Positions 8,000 through 16,339 of a stretch of 64,000 nucleotides of DNA are shown in pieces. The DNA comes from Agaribacterium haliotis. GTDB lineage: Bacteria; Pseudomonadota; Gammaproteobacteria; Pseudomonadales; Cellvibrionaceae. The position numbers were made by a program, and so were the translations under genes. Positions within the stretch are counted from its first letter, which is position 1. Each line of letters opens with the position of its first letter. The stretch is from assembly GCF_002312815.1 (NCBI RefSeq), contig NZ_NKQJ01000011.1, forward strand, positions 143,040 to 207,039, written 5' to 3'. The notes under the pieces are model-generated. The model saw only the letters and a list, made by a program, of their open reading frames with translations, made no database searches and was not told the DNA's origin.

Positions 8000-9547
8000 T
8001 CAGTTTTCCTCGATCAGGCTCTGGCCGTTCATCTCGGCTGGCTGCTCCATACCGAGCAAGGTCAGCAGCGACGGCGCGATATCGGCCAGGCTACCGCCAT
8101 CTTTGAGGCTCAACTGGCGCTGGCCAACGTAAAGCAGAGGAACAGGGAAGGTGGTGTGCTGGGTGTGCGGCTGGCCGGCGGCTTCGTCGTACATTTCTTC
8201 AACGTTGCCGTGATCGGCCGTGACCAGCGCTTCGCCGCCGACTTCTTCGAGTGCAGCAAAGACTTTGGCGAGGCACTCGTCCACAGCTTCAACGGCTTTA
8301 ATCGCCGCGTCGTAGACACCGGTGTGACCGACCTGGTCACAGTTGGCGTAGTTGCAGACAATCGCGTCGTATTTACCGCTTTTAATTGCTTCAACCAGCT
8401 TTTCAGTAACTTCCGGTGCGCTCATTTCCGGCTGCTGATCGTAAGTTTCAACTTTTGGTGAGGGTACCAGAATGCGATCTTCACCGTCGTAAAGCTCTTC
8501 CTGGCCGCCGCTGAAGAAAAAAGTCACGTGGGCGTACTTTTCAGTTTCGGCAATGCGCAGCTGAGTTTTACCGGCTTTGGCCAGAACTTCACCGAAACTG
8601 TTGGTGATGTTCTCCGGCGGGAAAGCACAGCTGGTTTTAATATCGGCCGCGTACTCGGTGGTCATAACAAAGTCGGCGAGCTCGGCTACGCGCTTGCGCT
8701 CGAAACCGTCGAAGTCTTTGTTAACTAAGGTGCGGGTGATTTGGCGCGCGCGGTCGGGGCGGAAGTTCATGAAAATAACGCTGTCGCCGTCTTCGATTTT
8801 GGCGACCTTACCTTCGCCGTCAACGATGGCGGTAGCGGCGACAAACTCGTCATTTTCGTCGCGCTCGTAGGCAGCGTTCAGGCCTTCAACGGCGGTTTTA
8901 GCGGTGTATTCGGCTTCGCCGTCGACCATAAGGTTGTAGCTTTTTTCTACGCGGTCCCAGCGGTTGTCGCGGTCCAGCGCGTAGAAGCGGCCGATAATGC
9001 TGGCGATGCGGCCGACACCGAGCTCTTCAAACTTGGCGCTGGCTTTACTGAGCGGGCCTTCGGCGCTGCGCGGCGGCACATCGCGGCCGTCGAGCATGGC
9101 GTGCAAATAAATTTTCTTTGCACCGCGTTTGGCGGCCAGCTCCATCATCGCCAAAATATGGTCTTCGTGGCTGTGTACGCCGCCAGAGCTCAGCAGGCCG
9201 AGAATGTGTACAGCCTTATCGGCGCTAACAGCGCTGTCGACGGCTTTGACGTAGGCTTCATTGGTGAAAAAGTCGCCATCGGCAATCGCCTTGTTGATGC
9301 GCGTGTAGTTTTGATAAACCACGCGGCCGGCGCCGAGCGTCATGTGGCCGACTTCGGAATTACCCATCTGGCCTTCCGGCAGGCCAACACTGAGGCCGCT
9401 GGTGCCGATCAGGGTGCGCGGGCCTTTGGCCATTAGCTCTTTCATTACAGGAGCATTGGCGTTTTTGATGGCGTTGTATTTTTCAACATCGGTGTAGCCG
9501 TAACCATCGAGGATGATCAGGGCAACGGGTTTTTTCGCTTCGGTCAT
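8000..9547 (-). CDS. gpmI: 2,3-bisphosphoglycerate-independent phosphoglycerate mutase
   Basis: Interconverts 3- and 2-phosphoglycerate in glycolysis/gluconeogenesis using two Mn ions. The 515-aa length is standard. The alkaline-phosphatase-like core begins LIILDGYGY (D14), and the phosphorylated Ser is S64 in [26 protein letters not shown] and [10 protein letters not shown] are also present. It is the first gene of the minus-strand operon and faces the yibN-like gene across a 320-bp spacer. Confidence 0.97.
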   Translation of the reverse strand: MTEAKKPVALIILDGYGYTDVEKYNAIKNANAPVMKELMAKGPRTLIGTSGLSVGLPEGQMGNSEVGHMTLGAGRVVYQNYTRINKAIADGDFFTNEAYVKAVDSAVSADKAVHILGLLSSGGVHSHEDHILAMMELAAKRGAKKIYLHAMLDGRDVPPRSAEGPLSKASAKFEELGVGRIASIIGRFYALDRDNRWDRVEKSYNLMVDGEAEYTAKTAVEGLNAAYERDENDEFVAATAIVDGEGKVAKIEDGDSVIFMNFRPDRARQITRTLVNKDFDGFERKRVAELADFVMTTEYAADIKTSCAFPPENITNSFGEVLAKAGKTQLRIAETEKYAHVTFFFSGGQEELYDGEDRILVPSPKVETYDQQPEMSAPEVTEKLVEAIKSGKYDAIVCNYANCDQVGHTGVYDAAIKAVEAVDECLAKVFAALEEVGGEALVTADHGNVEEMYDEAAGQPHTQHTTFPVPLLYVGQRQLSLKDGGSLADIAPSLLTLLGMEQPAEMNGQSLIEEN

Positions 9548-9867
9548 GAACTTACCGTCTTAAGTCTCTGATAAACGGGGCCTTGCACCAACAAATGCCT
9601 GTAGCCAAAGCAGTTTGAAGGGCGGGCGTTGGGGGGCTTTCCAGTTGCCGCAGTGCGACCTGAGGGCTTGAGTCTTTTACTTAAGGTGTTTCTTTAAGAA
9701 AAGTCCAGCCAGCCTCTTGTGTGGTGCCGTATTTTACGGAACTCCAGCCCCGGCGGCTAGTTATTGCTTAGATCTTGCTCAAGCTTTGGCGTACAAAGCT
9801 CTGTGTATAAAAAGTCCGCGATGCTTCGTGTATACTCGCCGCCTTTATTTCAAAAGCGAGTTCTAGT
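9548..9867. other. Divergent promoter region gpmI / yibN-like
   Basis: A 320-bp spacer between oppositely oriented conserved operons; both promoters must lie here. Candidate -10 hexamers for the rightward operon are TATAAA (9806-9811) and TATACT (9831-9836); neither has a good -35. No gene is seen. Confidence 0.45.
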
Positions 9868-10278
9868 GTGGATATTTGGGTTTTTGTCGCCGAACAGTGG
9901 CTGTTAATTACGATTCTGGCTGTCTTGCTGGCCGCATTTGTTGTGCTTGAGCGCCGCCGAGGTGGTGCCAGCCTCAGTCACCACGAAGTGACTCGCCTGG
10001 TCAATGCCGGCGAAGCAGTGCTTATTGATATTCGAGACAAAGATGATTTTAAGGCCGGTCATATCGTCGATTCGATCAACATTCCGTTTGCCAAGCTTGC
10101 CGATCAAAGTGCCGAGCTCGACAAACACAAAAACTCTACGCTGGTGCTAATCGATAAGATGGGGCAGCACGCCGGCACAGCGGCCAAGAGTTTGAAAGAG
10201 AAAGGCTTTAACGTCGTTCGTCTGCAGGGCGGCATTATGGAATGGCAGGCGCAGAACTTGCCGCTTGTTAAAGCTTAA
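9868..10278 (+). CDS. Membrane-anchored rhodanese-like protein (YibN type)
   Basis: A 136-aa protein with an N-terminal transmembrane helix (about 8-26), a short basic stretch and a rhodanese fold (about 36-135; LIDIRDKDDFKAGHI is the classic N-terminal motif). The active-site loop, normally CxxGxR, reads DKMGQHAG with no cysteine, so sulfurtransferase activity is unlikely. The start is GTG. It heads yibN-grxC-secB, an order conserved in gammaproteobacteria, and a role around membrane biogenesis or secretion is inferred from that context. Confidence 0.9.
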   Translation: MDIWVFVAEQWLLITILAVLLAAFVVLERRRGGASLSHHEVTRLVNAGEAVLIDIRDKDDFKAGHIVDSINIPFAKLADQSAELDKHKNSTLVLIDKMGQHAGTAAKSLKEKGFNVVRLQGGIMEWQAQNLPLVKA

Positions 10279-10279
10279 T

Positions 10280-10543
10280 ATGGCCAAGATCAAGATTTTC
10301 ACCACCCGTTTCTGTCCATACTGCGTGCGCGCCAAGCAGCTGTTAAAACAAAAGGGCCAGCAGTTTGACGAAACCGCCGTTGATGGAGATCGCGCCGCGC
10401 GCCAGCGCCTGTACAAAAAAACCGGTTCGCCGACGGTGCCGCAAATATGGATAGGTGCAAGCTATGTCGGTGGCTGCGACGAGCTTTACGCTCTGGAGCG
10501 GGCCGGCAAGCTCGATCAACTGCTGGCCGCCGAGCTGACTTGA
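10280..10543 (+). CDS. grxC: Glutaredoxin 3
   Basis: An 87-aa dithiol glutaredoxin that reduces disulfides with glutathione. The active site CPYC is at residues 12-15, the cis-proline loop is GSPTVPQIW, and the GSH-binding YVGGCDEL follows. I chose the internal ATG over an upstream TTG because it gives the standard N-terminus (MAKIKIFTT). It starts 1 bp after the yibN-like stop, consistent with coupling. Confidence 0.95.
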   Translation: MAKIKIFTTRFCPYCVRAKQLLKQKGQQFDETAVDGDRAARQRLYKKTGSPTVPQIWIGASYVGGCDELYALERAGKLDQLLAAELT

Positions 10544-10656
10544 AATTTTCTAGTGCGCCCCAAGCTTAGAGGCTGGCAGCGCGCTGACTATCTGCTCTGC
10601 GCTTTTGGGCGCGCCGTAAATAACAACGCCGCAAAGATGCGGCTCAAGGTAAGAAA

Positions 10657-11142
10657 ATGACTGACGAGACAACTCAAGCTGCTGCCGAAGGCCAGCAAGT
10701 ACAATTTGGAATTCAACGTATCTACATGAAAGACTGCTCTTTTGAAGCGCCCAATGGTCTGAGTGTGGGTGGCAAGTGGCAGCCTAAAGTCAATCAGGAT
10801 TTGAATACCGAAATCAGCCGTGTCAAAGATGACCTCTACGAGGTGGTGCTGAACCTGACAATTAAAGTCGATGCAGAAGAAGGCAAGGCGGCGTTTTTGG
10901 TTGAAGTGCATCAGGCCGGTTTGTTTGCAGTAAAAGGGCTCGACGAGCAGCCGCTGAAACAACTGTTAAGCTCTCAGTGCCCGCAGATTTTGTTCCCTTA
11001 TGCGCGCGAAGCTATTGATAATTTGGTGACGCGCGGGGGCTTCCCACCACTGATGCTGCCGCCTATTAACTTTGATGCGCTTTATGTTCAGGCTATGCAG
11101 CAAATGGCTGAACAGCAGCAGGCTACGGAAACCGAACACTAA
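10657..11142 (+). CDS. secB: Protein-export chaperone SecB
   Basis: A tetrameric cytosolic chaperone that keeps precursors unfolded and hands them to SecA. At 161 aa it carries the family hallmarks: [11 protein letters not shown] near the N-terminus, [16 protein letters not shown], and [22 protein letters not shown] Gln/Glu-rich tail follows, as is usual. It sits 113 bp after grxC, in the conserved order. Confidence 0.97.
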   Translation: MTDETTQAAAEGQQVQFGIQRIYMKDCSFEAPNGLSVGGKWQPKVNQDLNTEISRVKDDLYEVVLNLTIKVDAEEGKAAFLVEVHQAGLFAVKGLDEQPLKQLLSSQCPQILFPYAREAIDNLVTRGGFPPLMLPPINFDALYVQAMQQMAEQQQATETEH

Positions 11143-11340
11143 TAGGTGTAATTGCCGGCAGGTCTTAGTATCTGCTGGTGACTTTTCTATTACCCTATTG
11201 CTCTTTTACCGGTGACGACTACAGTGCGGTAACTGTGCTTTACCCCGATGCTGCACTGGCCAGTTCATGCCGTATTCAGTCAGCGTGACTTAGGCTCTTT
11301 TTTCATTGCAGAGATTCAATGCAAAGAAAGGAGAGCTTTT

Positions 11341-11874
11341 ATGAACAAAGTCAGCATTGTTGTTTTTTTACTTATCAGCAGCGCGCCTCTGATTGCCGAT
11401 GAGCAGCGCCAGCGAGGTGTCGATCACAACTACGAGCGGCATCAGCAGCGCGATAGCACCAGGCAGGATAAACGTCAGCGCCAGCTAGACGCCCACAATC
11501 GCCACCGAAGCCGTCAGCAGCAACACAGCTATTATCGACACCAGGCTGCGCCCAACGCCAAGCATCGCTCCGCGCATGCAAGAACTTATCGGGGTACGGC
11601 TCCGAGTTACTATAAAAAACACAGCAAAAAACACCAGCGGCGCGCCCACAAGCGGCACCGGGCAGATCATTTTTGGGCGGGCTATGCGCTTGGGGCTTTG
11701 ACGGCCGATGGTTATTATGCCTCGCATAACCATCACTCTTCTCATACTCACCACCGTGGCAAGCGCCATGGCGCTATTAGTTACTGGCGCAATGCTTATG
11801 GTGAATGCTACCGCGTTGAGCACCGGGCGCGAGGAAAGGTTTACGTGCCGGTGCCCCTGGCCAAGTGTTATTAG
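11341..11874 (+). CDS. His/Arg-rich secreted protein, unknown function
   Basis: The chosen ATG follows an AAAGGAGAG ribosome site and gives 177 aa with a clear signal peptide (1-19, LLISSAPLIA). An upstream extension to 11248 is rejected. The mature protein is very basic and rich in His, Arg, Gln and Tyr (for example HNHHSSHTHHRGKRH), with a single hydrophobic AGYALGALTADGYY segment and a Cys pair near the C-terminus (GECYRV, LAKCY). His clusters suggest metal or polyanion binding, but no known family is recognised. Its base composition fits its neighbours. Confidence 0.7.
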   Translation: MNKVSIVVFLLISSAPLIADEQRQRGVDHNYERHQQRDSTRQDKRQRQLDAHNRHRSRQQQHSYYRHQAAPNAKHRSAHARTYRGTAPSYYKKHSKKHQRRAHKRHRADHFWAGYALGALTADGYYASHNHHSSHTHHRGKRHGAISYWRNAYGECYRVEHRARGKVYVPVPLAKCY

Positions 11875-11893
11875 CGCTGCTTTGGGCGAATGC

Positions 11894-12424
11894 TTAAGGC
11901 GAGCAGGTGCTTGGCTTTAAAAATGTTTGGCCGGGGTCGATCAGTACTCGCGAGCCTAAGTAGCGCCGGCCAAGCAAAATCGGATAAATGTATTCACTGC
12001 GATCAACAAGGGTAAATTCAGCGCGCTCGACTTTGTTGTTGAAGCTGATGTCGAGCTCGACCGTTACGCGTCTATCGTGCACGCCGTCGTGATTTTTGAT
12101 CTTGACCTTGCGCGAGCGCGGCTTGTCGAGTTTGATGCGATGCACTTTTTTATTGCTGTCGTTCAACACTAGTGTGAACTCAACGCGATTTTTGCCATCT
12201 TTCTTATAGGGTTTGATATTCTCAGCGTAGATAGATGAGGTTTTTGCGCCGCTGTCGAGCTTGGCTTTGATTGGCTCTTGCAGGCCCTCTATACAGACCC
12301 GCTCCACCCAGCCGGCGACAACTTTTGTTGCTGTGTTTGCCGTGTTGTTTTTGTTTGCTGTTTTGCTGTCTGCATTGCTGCAGGAGCATAAAAAGATCAG
12401 AAAAAAAGCCAGAGCTCGAGTCAT
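11894..12424 (-). CDS. Retropepsin-like Zn_protease/RimB family lipoprotein
   Basis: A 176-aa protein of the family annotated as ATP-dependent zinc protease (PF05618), an aspartic-protease-like fold often linked with RimK/ATP-grasp glutamate ligases. AKLDSGAKTSSI carries the catalytic-type Asp-Ser-Gly, and ILLGRRYL is the second typical motif. The start with MTRALAFF gives a lipoprotein signal with lipobox LCSC; an upstream extension to 12532 would mask it and is rejected. It converges with the His-rich gene and diverges from the hydrolase gene. No RimK partner is in view. Confidence 0.85.
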   Translation of the reverse strand: MTRALAFFLIFLCSCSNADSKTANKNNTANTATKVVAGWVERVCIEGLQEPIKAKLDSGAKTSSIYAENIKPYKKDGKNRVEFTLVLNDSNKKVHRIKLDKPRSRKVKIKNHDGVHDRRVTVELDISFNNKVERAEFTLVDRSEYIYPILLGRRYLGSRVLIDPGQTFLKPSTCSP

Positions 12425-12513
12425 AATTTTAGTGTTTGTACTTGAGGGCGCAGGTGCATGGGCCATTGTCGGGTAGAGGGTCGGGTTCAAGATTTTAGGA
12501 GTCGGTAAATATA

Positions 12514-13479
12514 GTGACAAGCATCGATACAAAGGCCAAGCACACTTTTGTTAACTCGCTCAAAAACTGCCTGCCGGCCTACGCGCCGCTGCCGGGCGAA
12601 CAGCAGTGGCCTGTTGGCTTAGCTCAATATTTTCAGATTTACGGCTTTGATGCGGTGATCGCGAGTGCGCACAGCTACGAGATGGGCAGTTTAGCGGTTG
12701 AAGGTTACGAACTTGCGGCACACCAGTGGCGCTGTGATGGTGCCCGCGCTGAAGTGCTGATTTGTCACGGCCTGTTTGATCATGTTGGCCTGTATTTGCC
12801 GCTGGTTAGCTATCTGTTGCAACGCCAATTTAATGTGATTGCCTATGACTTGCCCGAGCACGGTTTGAGTTCTGGCAAGTTTGGCGAGCTAAGCGATTTT
12901 CAAGTGTATGAAAACAGCCTGCTTGAATTGCTGCAGTATTTCCCGGCTTCCCATTTGCCGCGCTTTGCTGTTGGCCAAAGTACCGGGGCGGCGATTCTCG
13001 CCTCAGTGGTGCTGAAAAATAAACTGGCGCTTAGTTCCATGGCGCTGCTGGCACCGCTGCTGCGCGTGCGGGCCTGGTCGCAAATTAAACTCGCTCAGGT
13101 ACTGCTTGGCCCCTGGTTAAAAACTGTACGCCGCAGTTTCAGCGCCAACAGCCACGATCGCGCTTTTGTTGAATTTCTGCGCGATCACGACCCGCTGCAG
13201 GCAAATGAAATAGCGACAAACTGGACGGCGGCGATGCTGCGCTGGGAAGCGGGTTTTGATCAGCTTGAGACGAGTTCCCTACCAGTGTTATTGCTGCAGG
13301 GCAGCGGTGATAAAACCGTAGCTTATCGGCACAATATTCCGCGCTATCGGCAAAAATTCGAAAACATGCACTTGCAAATGATAGACGGCGGGCGCCACCA
13401 TTTAGTTGCTGAGGCGCCAGCGTGGAGAACGCCTTGCTTTGATAAGCTCGGCGCTTTTTTTGAATCTTTTTTACAGTGA
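12514..13479 (+). CDS. Alpha/beta hydrolase, monoacylglycerol lipase-like
   Basis: A 321-aa cytosolic alpha/beta hydrolase. The triad is visible: S156 in VGQSTGA (GxSxG), D266 in GSGDKTV and a His at 295/296 in GGRHHLV. The oxyanion HG is in ICHGLFDH. The fold resembles lysophospholipase L2/monoacylglycerol lipase. The start is GTG, with TAGGAG 11 bp upstream. The substrate is unknown; it is monocistronic and converges with serA. Confidence 0.87.
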   Translation: MTSIDTKAKHTFVNSLKNCLPAYAPLPGEQQWPVGLAQYFQIYGFDAVIASAHSYEMGSLAVEGYELAAHQWRCDGARAEVLICHGLFDHVGLYLPLVSYLLQRQFNVIAYDLPEHGLSSGKFGELSDFQVYENSLLELLQYFPASHLPRFAVGQSTGAAILASVVLKNKLALSSMALLAPLLRVRAWSQIKLAQVLLGPWLKTVRRSFSANSHDRAFVEFLRDHDPLQANEIATNWTAAMLRWEAGFDQLETSSLPVLLLQGSGDKTVAYRHNIPRYRQKFENMHLQMIDGGRHHLVAEAPAWRTPCFDKLGAFFESFLQ

Positions 13480-13498
13480 GCGCCCGGGCCGCGCTCAC
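13476..13498. terminator. Hairpin between convergent genes
   Basis: GTGAGCGC pairs with GCGCTCAC around CCGGGCC between the hydrolase and serA. There is no long T-run on the plus side, and only a mixed T/A stretch on the minus side, so efficiency is uncertain. Confidence 0.4.
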
Positions 13499-13525
13499 GT
13501 TCTACAAATTTAGTGTCAACTGGCC

Positions 13526-14755
13526 CTAAAACAGTACACGGCAGCGAACGGTGCCCTCGACGGCTTTGAGTTGTTTTAAAGCGATGTCGCTGTACTCGGC
13601 GTCAACATCAATCACTACATAACCGACGTTTTCGTTGGTCTGCAAATACTGGCCGCTGATATTGATGCCTTGATCGGCAAAAACTTGGTTAATCGCGTTT
13701 AATATGCCGGGGCGGTTGTGGTGAACGTGCAGCAAGCGGTGAACGTTTTTGTGCGCCGGCAGGGCAACTTCGGGGAAGTTAACCGAGCTGGTGGTGGTGC
13801 CGTTATCGCTGTAGCGGATAAGCTTCTCGGCCACTTCGTAGCCGATATTTTCTTGCGCTTCCATGGTTGAGCCGCCGATATGCGGCGTCAGGATGGCGTT
13901 GTCATACGCGCGCAGCGGGCTGACAAATTCTTCACCGTTGGCTTTGGGCTCGACGGGGAAGACATCAATCGCGGCGCCGCTTAGTTTTTTGCTTTCCAGC
14001 GCTGCGGCGAGGGCATCGATATCTACCACGGTGCCGCGCGAGGCGTTAATTAAAATTGCGCCTTCTTTCATCGCGGCAATTTCACTGGCGCCTATCATGT
14101 CCTGGGTTGAGTCGAGCTCGGGAACATGCAGGGTGACAATGTCGCTTTTGGCGAGTAGAGCGTGCAGGCTTTTTACCTGTTCAGCGTTGCCAAGTGGCAA
14201 CTTAGTAATGGCATCGTAAAACATGACCTGCATGCCGAGGCTTTCAGCGAGCACACTTACCTGGGCGCCGATATTGCCGTAACCGATAACTCCGAGCGTT
14301 TTGCCTCGAATCTCAAACGAGCCGGCAGCGCTTTTTAACCATTCACCGCGGTGACAGCCGGCATTTTTGGCCGGCACACCGCGCAATAGCAAGATGGCTT
14401 CTGCGATGACCAGTTCAGCCACCGAGCGGGTATTGGAGTAGGGCGCGTTAAATACCACGACGCCGTTTTCTTGCGCGGCCGTTAAGTCGACTTGGTTGGT
14501 GCCGATGCAGAAACAACCGACGGCAATCAGCTTAGGCGCGGCTTCGATGACCTCTTTGCTCAGCTGCGTGCGCGAGCGTATACCGACAAAGTGGGCATCT
14601 TTGATTTTTTCAATCAACTCATCGCCAACCAGGGCGGTTTTGATGTATTCAACGTTGTTGTAACCAGCGTGGTTTAGCGTTTCGACGGCACTTTCGTGCA
14701 CGCCTTCTAATAACAAGAACTTGATCTTGTCTTTCTGCAGAGAAGTTTTGCTCAT
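13526..14755 (-). CDS. serA: D-3-phosphoglycerate dehydrogenase
   Basis: Oxidises 3-phosphoglycerate to 3-phosphohydroxypyruvate, the first step of serine synthesis, with NAD. The 409-aa length matches the E. coli-type enzyme: substrate/NAD domains with VIGYGNIGAQV, RGTVVDIDAL and the catalytic His in TPHIGGST, then a C-terminal ACT domain (about 335-409) that normally gives serine feedback inhibition. In pseudomonads serA lies near rpiA and ilvA; here an accessory island separates them. Confidence 0.97.
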   Translation of the reverse strand: MSKTSLQKDKIKFLLLEGVHESAVETLNHAGYNNVEYIKTALVGDELIEKIKDAHFVGIRSRTQLSKEVIEAAPKLIAVGCFCIGTNQVDLTAAQENGVVVFNAPYSNTRSVAELVIAEAILLLRGVPAKNAGCHRGEWLKSAAGSFEIRGKTLGVIGYGNIGAQVSVLAESLGMQVMFYDAITKLPLGNAEQVKSLHALLAKSDIVTLHVPELDSTQDMIGASEIAAMKEGAILINASRGTVVDIDALAAALESKKLSGAAIDVFPVEPKANGEEFVSPLRAYDNAILTPHIGGSTMEAQENIGYEVAEKLIRYSDNGTTTSSVNFPEVALPAHKNVHRLLHVHHNRPGILNAINQVFADQGINISGQYLQTNENVGYVVIDVDAEYSDIALKQLKAVEGTVRCRVLF

Positions 14756-14984
14756 GAGTTTCTCAGCGGACTATCCGCAATCGGCTTAATTTGGGAATAG
14801 ACTCAACGATAGGCGTGTTGAGTATTAGAATTTTGGGCCGCGCATTGTAACACAGGGCTTTTGGCTCGGGGGAGCCCGCGCTGAGGCTATCGGCCCTGAG
14901 CTAGGGAGAGGCTGCGATTTGGCTTAAGGCTCGCTAGGCGCTGTTTCGCTACTCACTGGGCACTTCGCAGGTGGCGAGCGCTTG

Positions 14985-15365
14985 CTAGAGATAGCGGCGG
15001 GCCACTTCGTTTTGCAGCATAAAGGCTTTGGTGTCTGCGTCGTATAAGTTGGAGTTTAGAATATCTAAAGCCCAGTCATTTTTTTCACAGCGCTCAAACC
15101 GTTCTCCAAACACGGCAAATAAATCGAGTATTTGTTCTGTTGCACTTTGTGTATCAATGCTGGTGTGTTCAAAATAGTCAAACTGGCGTTTCACCCAGTT
15201 TTCTAACTGGGGGTCGGAATAAAACTCAAAGACCCGTGCATAGCGAGAGCGGAGAACTTTGGCTTTTTCTGCCGCGTTATCAGCTTTTTTATTGGCTTCT
15301 AACGCGGCGATTTGGGTCTCAGTAAATTGCAGCATGGTGTAGGGAGTTAACGTACGATTTTCCAT
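14985..15365 (-). CDS. Unknown helical protein, last gene of the island
   Basis: A 126-aa protein predicted to be almost all helix (Ala/Glu/Lys/Arg rich) with no signal peptide or membrane segment; it ends in AFMLQNEVARRYL. It overlaps the preceding gene by 19 bp, so the two are probably translated together. An internal ATG at 15335 is possible, but neither start has a clear ribosome site. I do not recognise a family. It is the most distal member of the DUF4123-led gene set, and a role as accessory or immunity partner is inference only. Confidence 0.75.
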   Translation of the reverse strand: MENRTLTPYTMLQFTETQIAALEANKKADNAAEKAKVLRSRYARVFEFYSDPQLENWVKRQFDYFEHTSIDTQSATEQILDLFAVFGERFERCEKNDWALDILNSNLYDADTKAFMLQNEVARRYL

Positions 15366-16321
15366 TGGCCGTTGATTTTGGCGAAAGCAAGGGGGTAGAC
15401 ATTAACCATATCGGATTTGGTGTGCTTTAACGCAATTGCCCCGCTCATTGGCTTATCCCAAGGATGCATCCAGACTATTTGTTGATTATAGGCGACGGCA
15501 TAATCCAGAGAATTCTTGGATAAAGGTTTTAACGGCCACTCTGGGTCAGAAGAGTTGAGCTTGAATTTCCGGATGATATTTTTACAGGTTTGACCTTCGT
15601 CCCGATAAAAAGCTAAATCAATTTCTTTGCAGCGATCCGAGATTTGGGCTGCAAAAGTATCGTAATCTTTAGCTTCTAGAGCATCCCATAGTTTTTGATA
15701 CTCGGCAATCATCTCTGTGCGTTTGTCTTCCCATTCATCGTCGCTAAGGTTAAAGTGAATTTCATGGGTTTCACCAGAGAAAAACATCCATTCCGGGTGG
15801 GGCAGCGGCAGCTCGATAGGCTGGGTTAAGCACAAACCTTTGCTTTTGCCTTTTTGAGCAATAATACTTCCGACCCGGTATTCACCCTCAGTAGATGCAA
15901 TAGTTTTGCCATTTTCAATGGCGTAGCTTCCCGGAGTGGTGGAGCCAGAACAGAACTCATCAATATTGTTCAGCGCATCGTAATCAATGGCATTTTCATC
16001 TTTTCGATTTAGTTTGGATGCGTCAAAGTTTATTTGGCTAACTAAGCTTTTGTCGCTTGATTCGGCTTCTTTTACATAAAGCCTTACTTCGAGTACAGCG
16101 TCTCTGCGGACTCGAGCCTTACCTGTTTCTGGATCATCAATGGTGCTTAAAAAAACTTCAATATTGTTTTGTTTGTTTTTTAGCCAGTGGTTGACTGGGT
16201 ATTCAATTGCTAGACTCTCCGAGTCTTCATGTACTTCAACATAGGCGCCATTAATACAAATAACATATCCGCACCTGGCTGACTTAATGTTTAAAGAATA
16301 AAAAGGTTTATGAAATGACAT
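15347..16321 (-). CDS. Unknown two-part protein of the DUF4123 island
   Basis: A 324-aa soluble protein. Residues about 8-100 look like a beta-sandwich (VICINGAYVEVHE, YPVNHWLKNKQNNIEVFL), a pattern I associate loosely with accessory proteins near type VI effectors. The last about 130 residues (LWDALEAKDYDTFAAQI ... INGQWKIVR) recall NTF2/SnoaL-like folds. No signal peptide is seen. It lies 18 bp after the 774-aa gene and overlaps the 126-aa gene. Function is unknown; immunity or chaperone for the large protein is the leading guess from gene order. Confidence 0.75.
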   Translation of the reverse strand: MSFHKPFYSLNIKSARCGYVICINGAYVEVHEDSESLAIEYPVNHWLKNKQNNIEVFLSTIDDPETGKARVRRDAVLEVRLYVKEAESSDKSLVSQINFDASKLNRKDENAIDYDALNNIDEFCSGSTTPGSYAIENGKTIASTEGEYRVGSIIAQKGKSKGLCLTQPIELPLPHPEWMFFSGETHEIHFNLSDDEWEDKRTEMIAEYQKLWDALEAKDYDTFAAQISDRCKEIDLAFYRDEGQTCKNIIRKFKLNSSDPEWPLKPLSKNSLDYAVAYNQQIVWMHPWDKPMSGAIALKHTKSDMVNVYPLAFAKINGQWKIVR

Positions 16322-16339
16322 ATGAATCTCAATTACAAA

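Noticed and set aside
7763..8461. 232-codon plus-strand frame across envC and gpmI
   Set aside because: Antisense shadow of two well-conserved genes.
8741..9436. 231-codon plus-strand frame inside gpmI
   Set aside because: Antisense shadow produced by gpmI codon use.
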